This document shows, in pieces, positions 7,729 to 16,448 of a stretch of 31,739 nucleotides of DNA. Numbering within the stretch: the stretch's first letter is position 1; each line of letters begins with the position of its first letter. Source of the DNA: Pseudomonadota bacterium (GTDB taxonomy: Bacteria; Pseudomonadota; Gammaproteobacteria; Steroidobacterales; Steroidobacteraceae); NCBI GenBank assembly GCA_023391815.1, contig JAEWAF010000115.1:1-31739 (forward strand). The letters run 5' to 3'. The notes beneath the pieces were generated by a model. That model was not told where the DNA came from and searched no databases. It was given only the letters and a program-made list of their open reading frames with translations. A program made the position numbers and the translations under genes.

Positions 7729-7759
7729 AAACACCAGCAAAGACTACTTGCCGGTGTTT
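7729..7759. promoter_or_regulatory. 31-bp inverted repeat, likely operator between the amidase operon and the CGNR regulator
   Basis: AAACACCAGCAA (7729-7740) and TTGCCGGTGTTT (7748-7759) are inverted copies matching at 11 of 12 positions, separated by 7 bp; arm centres are 19 bp apart, close to two helical turns. On the minus strand a consensus TTGACA (7765-7770) lies just upstream, so the repeat would cover the spacer and -10 area of the amidase promoter. The location in the 104-bp gap between the divergent genes suggests a regulator-binding site, perhaps for the adjacent CGNR protein. The sequence is seen; the role is inferred. Confidence 0.6.
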
Positions 7760-7783
7760 CCATGTGTCAACTAGCAAATCGGT

Positions 7784-7789
7784 TATACT
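7784..7789 (+). promoter_or_regulatory. Candidate -10 box for the CGNR regulator gene
   Basis: TATACT lies only 8 bp before the ATG at 7798. If used, transcription would begin within a few bases of the start codon and the mRNA would be essentially leaderless. No clear -35 is seen at 16-18 bp, and no Shine-Dalgarno sequence precedes the ATG. Confidence 0.4.
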
Positions 7790-7797
7790 CGTGTCGC

Positions 7798-8361
7798 ATG
7801 AAGCTCTCCGAAAAATTCGCCGTGCCCGATGAGCTGGCGTTGCTCTACGACTTCGTCAATTCCGTGGATCTGCGCAGCTATGTCGAAGGCGGCGAGGTGC
7901 ACCAGCAGAGCGACGTGTTCAGCACAGTCGCGCAACTCGAGTCATGGATGAGAGTGCATGGGCTGGCGGGGCGCGCCTCGTCGGATGTTCAGCAGCAGGT
8001 CCTGCGCTTGCGCGAAAGCCTGCGCGCATACATTGCCATTGCTCCGGAAGAGCGCAGTGACGCACGGGACGCGATCGCGTCCGTCAATACAGCCAGTGTG
8101 TTCTTTCCCCTACAGGTGAGGATCGAAGACGGCAGGCTCGACCTGCGCCCAACGAAAGGTGCCAGCGACTTCGGCCGGGTGCTCGCGCAGTTTCACGACC
8201 TGGCCACGCTCGGCCAGCTCGATCGACTCAAAATGTGCGGATCTCCGGAGTGCCGTTGGATCTTCTTCGATCGCTCCAAGCCGGCGAATCGTCGCTGGTG
8301 CTCCTCCGACAGATGCGGAAATCGTGAGAAGACTCGCTCTTATCGACGACGCTGGAGTTAG
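7798..8361 (+). CDS. CGNR zinc-finger/ABATE-domain transcriptional regulator
   Basis: A 187-residue protein with the two-part layout of the CGNR (DUF1470) family: an N-terminal ABATE-type domain (about 10-135) thought to bind a small ligand, and a C-terminal zinc finger. The finger has Cys147 and Cys152 (MCGSPECRWIFFD) and Cys168 and Cys173 (RWCSSDRCGNREKTRSYRRR); the CGNR signature is exact and the tail is strongly basic, as expected for DNA binding. The N-terminal half reads FVNSVDLRSY where many members have a ligand-pocket FxNTxxxR-type motif, so that motif looks altered. I chose the ATG at 7798 because the protein becomes family-like there; the in-frame TTG at 7702 would run through the operator-like repeat. 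It is divergent from the amidase operon and is its likely regulator. Confidence 0.85.
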   Translation: MKLSEKFAVPDELALLYDFVNSVDLRSYVEGGEVHQQSDVFSTVAQLESWMRVHGLAGRASSDVQQQVLRLRESLRAYIAIAPEERSDARDAIASVNTASVFFPLQVRIEDGRLDLRPTKGASDFGRVLAQFHDLATLGQLDRLKMCGSPECRWIFFDRSKPANRRWCSSDRCGNREKTRSYRRRWS

Positions 8362-8381
8362 GATCGACAAGCACTGTTGTG

Positions 8382-8397
8382 TGCCGCCGGGGCGGCA
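8382..8397. terminator. Perfect hairpin at the convergent junction after the CGNR gene
   Basis: TGCCGC and GCGGCA form a perfect stem around a CGGG loop (16-bp palindrome), 20 nt after the CGNR stop and 19 nt before the end of pbpC on the other strand. No T-run on either side. It is probably a weak bidirectional terminator or a 3'-end stabilising hairpin. Confidence 0.4.
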
Positions 8398-8416
8398 ACG
8401 CGGTGCTGAAGGTCAG

Positions 8417-10531
8417 TCATCGCACCGTGAACACGACTCGATCCAGCACCTTGCCACTTTCGTCTCCCAGCTCGAGCGAGTAAGCGCCGGCGCGGGGCGT
8501 CCATAAAGTCACGCCGTCGGTCAGCGCCAGTTCCTGGTCGTTGAGCTTCACGCGCATCTTTCGCGTCGCGCCTTCGACGCTGATCGGCAGCTTCTGATAC
8601 GCCGGAGGAATATCCGGGTCGACGGCGATCACCATGCCGTTCGCTGGACTCGCAATACGCGCCGCCGGCTGTGCGAGCGCCACTGTCATCGTTGGCTCGC
8701 TCTGCTGATCTTTAGTGAACCATTCCGAGCGCGTTGCCTCGTTGGTATTCACAAAGCGGGTTTGTGCCGAGATGACGCCTGGCGGCGGTCGCGGCCCCGA
8801 TGACGGCTCGTTGCGATGAAGCTCGCCCATCAGCGCCCGCCACACCGGTGCCGCGCCCGTGACGCCACTCACATCGTGCATCGAGTCCCCTTCGAAGTTG
8901 CCGACCCACACCGCGACCGTGTACTTCGAGGAGAAACCGATGCACCAGTTGTCGCGCATGTCCTTGCTCGTGCCGGTTTTCACCGCGCTCCAGAACCGTG
9001 TGTTGAGATAATTGTCGGCGCCGAACGTGAGCGTGCGCGCAGCAGGATCGCTCATCATGTCCGCGACGATGAAGCTCGCATCCGCCGGTAAGAGCTGATG
9101 ACCGGGCTCGGAGGATTGGTCCGCAACGACACGCAGATGCGAGGAGTGCCCACCGCGAGCGAGTGTTCGATACGCTTGCGCCTGTTCCCACAAGCTGACT
9201 TCGGCCGACCCCAGCGCAAGCGAATATCCGTAGTAGTCGCCCGACTCGACGATGTGCTCGAAGCCCAGCTCGTACAACCGATCCCGGAACGGCTCGACAC
9301 CCACCAGCACCAGCGTGCGAACGGCTGGGATGTTCAGCGAGTTGCCGAGTGCCGTGCGAACGCTGACGAGTCCTTTGTAGTCCTTGTCATAGTCTTGCGG
9401 AATGTATGCTCCAGTCGCCGTATCCAGATACACAGGCGAGTCTTTGAGCAACGAAGCCGCGGTCAGATAGCGACGTTCCAGGGCCAGCGCGTAAAGAAAC
9501 GGCTTCAAAGTCGAGCCCGCCTGGCGCAGCGCTCGCACGCCGTCGACCTGCACGGCTCTCGATCTCGGTCCTGCCGAGCCGACATAGGCCAGCACGTCGC
9601 CGGTCTCGTTGTCGACGATCAGCACAGCACCGTCACGAACGTTCTGATCCGCAAGCTTCGCCAGTTGCAGCGTCAGCACGCCACGCGCGGTTCGCTGCAG
9701 ATCTGCATCGATAGTGGTTCTGATCCGCTGACCGGCCGACCTCAGCAGCGCGTTAGCGAGTTGGGGCGCGAGCTTCGGTGCCGCCGAGTGCTGGGAATCG
9801 TTCGATAGCAATGTCGCGGCGGTGCGCTCCATCTCAGCACAGTCCACTTCGATGCTTGCCGAACGAGCACGAGAGCAAGCTCGCGCCGCGACTCGCTCCG
9901 GTGCGGCGCTGGGTTGCGGAAGTAATGCTGCGATCACGAGGCTTTCCGATAAGCTCAGCCCCGACGGCACCTTGCCCGCCAGCACATACGAGGCGGCGGC
10001 AATGCCCTGCAACTCCCCTCGATAGTGCAGCAGGTTCACATACGCTTCGAGGATCTGTTCCTTGGTCCAGCGCTTTTCGAGCGCCCGCGCGAGACGGACC
10101 TGATCACGCTTCTGCCACCATGCTCGCACGCCTTCGTGAGCACGCGGCGATGCTCGCAATAACGATGCGACTTGCATCGTGATCGTGCTTGCACCTCGCG
10201 CGCGGCCGCGCACGTAACGGTCTCTCACCGCACCGACGACGCTGCGCCAATCGATGCCGCTGTGGTCCCAGAAGCGAGCGTCCTCACCTCGGATGACGGC
10301 CGCAGTGAAGGCAGGAGAAATCGCGCTCAGCGGCTGCCACTCGAACCGCCTCACCTTCATGTCCATGCGCACCGTATCGATGACATCGCCGTGACGATCC
10401 AGCAGGAACGCATCCGAAGGAGTGAAGCCTGCACGAACGGCGGAGAACTCCGGTGCCTTGGCCGGCCAGGCCAAGGCGATGCCCAGAGTTACAACTGTCG
10501 CCGCCGCAAGCGCAATCGCCTGCCGTTTCAT
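8417..10531 (-). CDS. pbpC: Penicillin-binding protein 1C (bifunctional peptidoglycan synthase)
   Basis: A 704-residue class A penicillin-binding protein that polymerises and cross-links peptidoglycan in the periplasm. A single N-terminal membrane anchor (about 5-22) precedes the GT51 glycosyltransferase domain, with catalytic Glu83 in RGEDARFWDHSG, then GASTITMQ and RWTKEQILEAYVN. The transpeptidase has SxxK (Ser340-Thr-Leu-Lys343), SxN (Ser398-Leu-Asn400) and KTG (518-520). The last 100 or so residues match the C-terminal domain characteristic of PBP1C. All catalytic motifs are intact. Its start ATG overlaps the stop of the upstream alpha-2-macroglobulin gene by 4 bp (ATGA), the arrangement known for yfhM-pbpC in E. 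coli, where the pair is proposed to defend and repair the envelope. It is the last gene of that operon. Confidence 0.96.
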   Translation of the reverse strand: MKRQAIALAAATVVTLGIALAWPAKAPEFSAVRAGFTPSDAFLLDRHGDVIDTVRMDMKVRRFEWQPLSAISPAFTAAVIRGEDARFWDHSGIDWRSVVGAVRDRYVRGRARGASTITMQVASLLRASPRAHEGVRAWWQKRDQVRLARALEKRWTKEQILEAYVNLLHYRGELQGIAAASYVLAGKVPSGLSLSESLVIAALLPQPSAAPERVAARACSRARSASIEVDCAEMERTAATLLSNDSQHSAAPKLAPQLANALLRSAGQRIRTTIDADLQRTARGVLTLQLAKLADQNVRDGAVLIVDNETGDVLAYVGSAGPRSRAVQVDGVRALRQAGSTLKPFLYALALERRYLTAASLLKDSPVYLDTATGAYIPQDYDKDYKGLVSVRTALGNSLNIPAVRTLVLVGVEPFRDRLYELGFEHIVESGDYYGYSLALGSAEVSLWEQAQAYRTLARGGHSSHLRVVADQSSEPGHQLLPADASFIVADMMSDPAARTLTFGADNYLNTRFWSAVKTGTSKDMRDNWCIGFSSKYTVAVWVGNFEGDSMHDVSGVTGAAPVWRALMGELHRNEPSSGPRPPPGVISAQTRFVNTNEATRSEWFTKDQQSEPTMTVALAQPAARIASPANGMVIAVDPDIPPAYQKLPISVEGATRKMRVKLNDQELALTDGVTLWTPRAGAYSLELGDESGKVLDRVVFTVR

Positions 10532-13500
10532 TGCTTGGGCTCGACGACGACATCGGCGTTCGGCGATTCACCGAACATTTCCGGCGCATACATCGCTTCG
10601 ACCCGAGTCGCCGGCAACTGGAAATGTCCGGGATTGTTCAGACGCACGGTGTACTCCACCGTCCAGCGCCCTTTCGGCACGAAGCGATAGTAAGCGCGGA
10701 ACGAATCGAAGCGCCGCTCTTCGAACGCCAGCCACGCGGCCCCTTCACTGCGCTCTTGTCGGGTCAGCAGCGTCGACTGCCCCCCGAGCCCGCTGCCCAG
10801 AATCGTCGAGCCGGCCGGCACCGGATCCTCGACTACGACCCACGCCATATCGGACTGCGCTTCGATTTCCAACGTGACACGCGCCACGTCGCCTCGCGTC
10901 CAGCGGCCAGGCGTTTGCTGATCGATCGGCGTGATAGTGCGAACTGTTTTGTATCCTGACGACAGCGGCTTATCGAGCGGCAACGCCGCGGTCGCACGCA
11001 CCATGACCCACGGTGAGCCCGTCCCTTGATGAGCAATATCGAGCGACGCGCGACCTTCCTGCCACGGAAGTTCGCTCACCTCCTTCGCTTTGTTCACCGG
11101 CCATTCCAGCTTCGTGACCTTATCGGCGTAGCGAATATCAGTCGTGCCCGTGACGGCCGTGGATTCGAATGCCGCGGAGAATTTCTCCATCGCCAGCACG
11201 CCCCAGGCATTTGCAACGGTCGTATTCCAACGTCCCGATTGCTGCCGCCCCAGCGCACCGCGAACCAGTCGAGGAATGTCTTCTCGCCACTGCGGATCGT
11301 TGAGCACGGAGAGCAGCATGCGATTCGCGTTCGAGTCGCCGGAGATCATGAGCCACCACAACGCGTCGTTGCGCTCGGTGGAGAAGCCCATGGTCGTGCC
11401 CTGGAAATTCAGACGCGCTCGCAGAATGCCCAGCGCTTGCTCGCGCTTCCCGGCGGCATCACGGATCTCCTTCACTCGCTCCAGGATATTCAACCAATCG
11501 AGCACTGCCGAAGTCGGCCAGAGATTCGGCTCGATGGCGATGCTGTCCAACATTCGCGGCGTCGCTGCGTCATATCGGGACAGTGCTTCGATCGCCGCCA
11601 GTTTGCGAATCGCCAGATCGGCGGTCGGCAATGCCGAGCCGCGCACGATCTTGCCTTCGACGAAGCGAGTCAGCGCCTGGATCAACCGCTGCTGGTCCTG
11701 TTCCTGCAGCGACCAGCCCGCCTCGTTGGCAATGGCGAGCACATAAGCGGTCAGCGTGTCTTCGCCCTGCAGACGATCGGTCGGAAAATATTTGAGCAGT
11801 CCATCCGGGTCCATGTACGCAGGGATGCGCTCACTCCACGACTGCCAGGCATTCGCGTCGCGCAGGGCGACAGCTCGAGACAGCCGCTGCTCCAGGCAGG
11901 AGAACGGATACCACAGCATGTACTCGCGGACGCCATCGAGCCCCTCGCCCAACTTGGCGCGCAATGTCACTTCCAATCCGCCCCGCCCTTTCACCGAGCC
12001 CGCGGGTCGCTCCGCTGGAATCGACATCGGTGCGGTCAATTGCGAAATCGTCGCTTGATAGGTGCGGACCGGATAGGTCGGAATGACTTCCTGCTTGAGC
12101 TTCACCTTGTCGCCGGCGGTGCCGTTCGCTTCTTTCGCCGTGACTTCCCAGCTCAACTGCTTGACGCCGATCGGCACTTCGACCGGCCAGCTCAGATCGA
12201 GCGCCTGACCGGCGGGCACTTCCACTCGTTTCACCGGCAGCGTCGGCGCACCCTTCTCGGCGATGCGGGCCTGAGCCTCGACCGTGAGCGCGCGATCGGT
12301 GGTGTTTCTCAATGTAAACGTCGCGGCGAACTTATCTCCTTCGCGCACCAACGGCGGCAGACCGGAGAGCATCATCAGATCCTGGGTCGTCGCGATGGTC
12401 GCCGAACCGGTGCCGAACAGATCCTTCGAGCCGTGCGCGATGGCGACCACACGGAACGAGGTCAGCGAGTCGTTCAACGGAACCTGCAACGATGCGTTAC
12501 CTTGAGCGTCCAGCTTCACGCGGCCTTTCCACAGCAACAGGCTGTCGAACTGTTCACGCGCACGATCGCGCTCTCGTCCACCGCCACCGCCGAGCGGCAC
12601 GGCCTTGCGCCCATAGTGACGTTTGCCGACGACTTGCATTTGCGCGGTCGACGTCCACACCTCGATACCGCGTACTCCCATCATGGCGCTCACCAAATCC
12701 CACGACCGGTTCGGCGCGAGGTCCAGCAATGCCTCATCGACGGCAGCGAGAGCGATTTCCGTATCGGTCGGCAGCAGCTGGCCGTTGTCGCGCTCTACGT
12801 GAACCTGCACGGTCGCTTTTTCAGCGACCTTGTATACGGAGCGATCCGGCACGACGCGAACATTCAATCGATGCGGCTTCCAGCCGACATTGATCTTCGC
12901 CATGCCCAGTCGATAGGCGGGCTTGTTCAAGTCGACCAGCGCGGTGATCTCCTCACCCTTTGCGCTCTTGGGCCGGTCGCTGCGGGCCACTCGGCCGCGA
13001 ACCGCGAGCACCGAAACAAACACGTTCGGCGCATACGCATCGGCAATCGGTACTTCGACAATCGGCGCCTCGCCCTTGAGCGGCACGGTGAAGCTCGACA
13101 GCACGCCCTCACGCCCGACAGTGACTAGCGCGGTCGCCGCTCGGAAAGGCATCCGGACCTGGAAGCGAGCCGTCTCTCCGGCCGCATATTCCTTTTTCTC
13201 CGGCAGCACATCCATGCGATCGCCCTGCGTGCCCGCAAACCACCAATCGTCCGCGCCGGCGACCCAGAACGAAGACGTCGCGCCGGCGGTTCTCTGCCGG
13301 GCATCTTTCGTTTCCGCCCGCACCAGCACTTCACCGCTGACGCCCGGCGCCACATCGCACATCACGAGCCCCTGCTCGTTGGTCTCGCCTTCGCACTTGA
13401 TCGGCAATCGTTTGGTCTCGCGCGTCGTTTCATACGCGTAGAAGCCGCCGATGAGCCGCTTCCGATAGGAATATGCGGTCGATTGATAGAACGACACTTT

Positions 13501-16308
13501 CACGGCCTGACGCGCGCGTGGCTTGCCGTCGAGGCCGAGCACGACTGTTCGGAAGCGCAGTTGCTCGCTGCTCGCGACCCAACCGTCGCGGCGGATGCCG
13601 ACGCTCAGCTCGGAAGGCACCAGTCGCACCCGCCCGGTAGCCGTGAGCAGTTCGCCATTGGCATCCGCATATTCGAGCTCGGCGGTGAGTTGCGCCGGAG
13701 CGTCGAGCTTGGGCAGATCGGAGACCGTGACACGCGCCGAACCCTCCCCGTCCAATGTCACGGGCAGCACTTGCACCTTCGACGTTTCGGCGGGCGCATT
13801 CTCTTCGTCATCGTAGAAATAGGAATGATCGCCGGTCTTGATCCCTTCCTTGACCGGCGCACCGCCGAATCCGTAATCCTCATAGCCCGCGAAGCGCATC
13901 GGCCGGGGCTCGACAGTGGTGCGCAGCTTGGTGGCCAGTCCCGACGCACCGCCACCCGACATGTAGGCGACATGCAAATCGAGCACTGCCGATTGCTGTT
14001 GAACCAGCGGCAGTGCCGAGCCCGTCACGCTGGCTCGCATCGAGGGCAAGCGAAACTGTTCTACTTTGAACGTCGCGCTGCCTCGGAACTCCTGGCCTTG
14101 AGCGATGGCGACCTCGTAATCGCCCAGCTTCGCCTCGGTGGGAATGGCCCACCGACTCTCCGCCACGCCGTCTGCGCCGAACTGCGCGGTCAGCTCATAT
14201 TTCTGTCCACTGCCGAGATGGGAGATGACGATCTTTCGTGCGCCGGCGACGCTCTCCGGCACGCTCACGCCCGAGGAATCGTGACGACGCAGGAAGTGCT
14301 TCATCGATACCGTCTCGCCGGCACGAAACAACGCCCGGTCGAGGATGGTGTGAAATATTCCGGTGTTCCATTCGCCACCCGTGTTCAGCCCGAAGTTGTA
14401 CGGTGAAATGCCTTCGTTCCAGCTGGACAGGGCGAAGCTGAAGTCCTGATCGCGTTCGGCGAGCACGAGCAGGGGCGGGCGTGAATACGGCAAGCAGCGG
14501 TCGTTATTGTGCGGCTCGCCGAACGAGGTCGAGATCGTCGCGATACCTTCGGCATTGGTGCGTGCATCGGCGAGCTTCGAATGACTGCAGTAGTCGACGA
14601 TGCTCACCGCTGCATCCGGGACGGGCTTGCCGTTGTCGAGGCGAGTCACCCAAACAGTCGAGCTTTCGCGTCCCCAGTTGAAATGCACCGTCAGGTTGGT
14701 GACCAGCGCCGAGGTCGCCACATGTCGCAATTCATCGCGGCCGAGCAACGATTGCCCGAGCAGCTTGCTGGCGATCTCGACCACATAGAAACCGGGTTGT
14801 TTCAAAGGAATGCCGATGACTTCGGCGGGTTTCCGGCCGGCGGGCTTGGTCAGCGTGAAGCTCGCCGTTGACGCGGAGGCATCGAACACCGATTTGACGC
14901 CGGTCGTCTCCCGCCACACATCGGGCGGATTCGGCTGTTCGTCAGTTCCCGGCCCCGCCGGGTTCGGCACCCATTCTCCCGATCCTTCCTGGGCCGTGCG
15001 GACTCGCTCCAACCAGCCGGCGATGGCCGCGGGGTCGGCGCCGACACGCAATGATTTCGCCGGCAGATCCATTCGATCGCCGCCGAACTGCGACTCGACG
15101 TTACGCAATGTCACCGGCAACACGCCGCCTTGCGTCGATTCGAGAATGCCGAAGGTGCTCGGGAATTTTGCGAGCGGCGGATAAGCGTCGATACCGAGCG
15201 GCAATGGAAACCGCGCGGCATTTTCGAGTGTGCGTCCCGCGTCGTCGCGGAGATTCGCGGGCAGGACCACGGTGACCGTCGATTCCTCCGGAAACGGCCC
15301 GGCGAAGTTGAGCTGCTCCAAGGTCGGCGTGTTTTCGGTCTGGGTGAGATCCGGACTCAGCGACTTGCCGTCCTGCGTTTGAATGCGCACGCCGAGCGCG
15401 AGGTCTCGAGGCACAGGCGCTGCAAACATCACGCGGATCGGCTGCATCGGCATGCAGCCCGCGCGCGCATTCGCTCGGGTGCATTCGACGCGGGCCGAGA
15501 ACGCCGGACGAACTTTGAACGGCAGCACCTGATCGGCGCTGGTCGGCACGCCCGACTCGGTAGTCACTCCGGCACCCCAATGCAATCGCACTTGAGTGGC
15601 CGGCGGCAGATTCCGTTTACAACGGACCGCCGCAATCCTCTCTTCGGCCTGATCGAGCGCTTCGCCGCGCAACGCGACGGTCGTTTCAGCGCCGTTCTTC
15701 CACAGCAGGCGGAAATACTGATAGCCGAGCGAGCTGCGTTCCTTGAGTACGGCAGCCCGCTTCTCTCCGGTCAGCACCTCGACTGGAATCTGTTCTTCGA
15801 TACCATCCACGCTGCAGTGGGCGTGTCGCTCGATCGAAGCCGTCGTCGCCGGCGCGGCCAGCTGCAACAGAAAGATCTGCTGCTCATCCAGCTGCTCCCA
15901 TCCCTGATCGGGATAGGAATTGACGATGGCCGGCCCGCCGGTCGAAAACTCAAAGGTGCGCTTTCCTTGGAGCGGTTGTCCCTGCAAGGTATGTGCATCG
16001 TCGCGCAGCTTGAACGAACAGCGCACGCCAGCGGGCAGATCGGCATCGAAGTCGTAGACCCAGTTGCGCGTATCCGCCCAGCGCCCCTTACCCGGGCTGG
16101 CGCAATTGACGGTGAATGGATCGTCGATGCGTGGATCGCCGAGCGCGACCATCGGCACCGTGAAGCGGGCCGTTACCTGGCGAACCTCACGGAACTCGCC
16201 CTGCGGCGAGAACAATTCGACCTTGGGCGTGGGCGCCGACGGCTGCTGAGCAAGCGCCGTGAACGCCCACATCGCCAAAGCCATTCCAATCCCTGAGCGC
16301 ACCCTCAT
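10528..16308 (-). CDS. Bacterial alpha-2-macroglobulin with thioester motif
   Basis: A 1926-residue protease-trapping protein of the YfhM/ECAM type. The thioester site is present: YPFSCLEQRLSR with Cys1471 and Gln1474. Ahead of it are macroglobulin domains, the bait region, and the conserved A2M core containing LLLWKGRVKLD and LNDSLTSFRVVAIAHG. The C-terminal RYYRFVPKG-like segment (read here as AYYRFVPKGRW) is the receptor-binding-like end domain. A cut in the bait region would expose the thioester and trap the attacking protease. The signal sequence (MRVRSGIGMALAMWAFTALAQQ) has an ALA-Q signal peptidase I site and no lipobox cysteine, so the protein should be soluble in the periplasm, unlike the lipoprotein of E. 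coli. I chose the ATG at 16308 (GGAGAG site) over the GTG at 16323. It is coupled translationally to pbpC. Confidence 0.94.
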   Translation of the reverse strand: MRVRSGIGMALAMWAFTALAQQPSAPTPKVELFSPQGEFREVRQVTARFTVPMVALGDPRIDDPFTVNCASPGKGRWADTRNWVYDFDADLPAGVRCSFKLRDDAHTLQGQPLQGKRTFEFSTGGPAIVNSYPDQGWEQLDEQQIFLLQLAAPATTASIERHAHCSVDGIEEQIPVEVLTGEKRAAVLKERSSLGYQYFRLLWKNGAETTVALRGEALDQAEERIAAVRCKRNLPPATQVRLHWGAGVTTESGVPTSADQVLPFKVRPAFSARVECTRANARAGCMPMQPIRVMFAAPVPRDLALGVRIQTQDGKSLSPDLTQTENTPTLEQLNFAGPFPEESTVTVVLPANLRDDAGRTLENAARFPLPLGIDAYPPLAKFPSTFGILESTQGGVLPVTLRNVESQFGGDRMDLPAKSLRVGADPAAIAGWLERVRTAQEGSGEWVPNPAGPGTDEQPNPPDVWRETTGVKSVFDASASTASFTLTKPAGRKPAEVIGIPLKQPGFYVVEIASKLLGQSLLGRDELRHVATSALVTNLTVHFNWGRESSTVWVTRLDNGKPVPDAAVSIVDYCSHSKLADARTNAEGIATISTSFGEPHNNDRCLPYSRPPLLVLAERDQDFSFALSSWNEGISPYNFGLNTGGEWNTGIFHTILDRALFRAGETVSMKHFLRRHDSSGVSVPESVAGARKIVISHLGSGQKYELTAQFGADGVAESRWAIPTEAKLGDYEVAIAQGQEFRGSATFKVEQFRLPSMRASVTGSALPLVQQQSAVLDLHVAYMSGGGASGLATKLRTTVEPRPMRFAGYEDYGFGGAPVKEGIKTGDHSYFYDDEENAPAETSKVQVLPVTLDGEGSARVTVSDLPKLDAPAQLTAELEYADANGELLTATGRVRLVPSELSVGIRRDGWVASSEQLRFRTVVLGLDGKPRARQAVKVSFYQSTAYSYRKRLIGGFYAYETTRETKRLPIKCEGETNEQGLVMCDVAPGVSGEVLVRAETKDARQRTAGATSSFWVAGADDWWFAGTQGDRMDVLPEKKEYAAGETARFQVRMPFRAATALVTVGREGVLSSFTVPLKGEAPIVEVPIADAYAPNVFVSVLAVRGRVARSDRPKSAKGEEITALVDLNKPAYRLGMAKINVGWKPHRLNVRVVPDRSVYKVAEKATVQVHVERDNGQLLPTDTEIALAAVDEALLDLAPNRSWDLVSAMMGVRGIEVWTSTAQMQVVGKRHYGRKAVPLGGGGGRERDRAREQFDSLLLWKGRVKLDAQGNASLQVPLNDSLTSFRVVAIAHGSKDLFGTGSATIATTQDLMMLSGLPPLVREGDKFAATFTLRNTTDRALTVEAQARIAEKGAPTLPVKRVEVPAGQALDLSWPVEVPIGVKQLSWEVTAKEANGTAGDKVKLKQEVIPTYPVRTYQATISQLTAPMSIPAERPAGSVKGRGGLEVTLRAKLGEGLDGVREYMLWYPFSCLEQRLSRAVALRDANAWQSWSERIPAYMDPDGLLKYFPTDRLQGEDTLTAYVLAIANEAGWSLQEQDQQRLIQALTRFVEGKIVRGSALPTADLAIRKLAAIEALSRYDAATPRMLDSIAIEPNLWPTSAVLDWLNILERVKEIRDAAGKREQALGILRARLNFQGTTMGFSTERNDALWWLMISGDSNANRMLLSVLNDPQWREDIPRLVRGALGRQQSGRWNTTVANAWGVLAMEKFSAAFESTAVTGTTDIRYADKVTKLEWPVNKAKEVSELPWQEGRASLDIAHQGTGSPWVMVRATAALPLDKPLSSGYKTVRTITPIDQQTPGRWTRGDVARVTLEIEAQSDMAWVVVEDPVPAGSTILGSGLGGQSTLLTRQERSEGAAWLAFEERRFDSFRAYYRFVPKGRWTVEYTVRLNNPGHFQLPATRVEAMYAPEMFGESPNADVVVEPKQ

Positions 16309-16448
16309 TCGCGATCTCTCCACGTGCTCGGACCCCGTTGCATGATCTTGGACAAGCCCGCTCCTCCGGTGACCGGATCCGGGCCAAGGCCGGGCGAATC
16401 ATGGCATTTTGTGGCACGAGCCGGAGTGACGCATCTCCGACCGTTGGC
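16309..16448. promoter_or_regulatory. Gap between the GntR-type regulator and the alpha-2-macroglobulin gene
   Basis: These 140 bp separate two minus-strand genes and should contain the promoter of the alpha-2-macroglobulin/pbpC operon. I see no confident promoter hexamers. A short CCGGATCCGG palindrome is present, but short GC-rich palindromes are expected by chance in this composition. Confidence 0.25.
16316..16321 (-). promoter_or_regulatory. Ribosome binding site that sets the alpha-2-macroglobulin start
   Basis: On the minus strand GGAGAG lies 7 nt before the ATG at 16308. The in-frame GTG at 16323 overlaps this site and would place MERSR ahead of the signal peptide, so 16308 is the better start. 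Confidence 0.65.

Noticed and set aside
11026..13128. 700-residue open frame on the plus strand opposite the alpha-2-macroglobulin gene
   Set aside because: It lies wholly antisense to a gene with a clear family match, is rich in Arg/His/Gln as expected of a GC-rich shadow frame, and shows no domain motifs.
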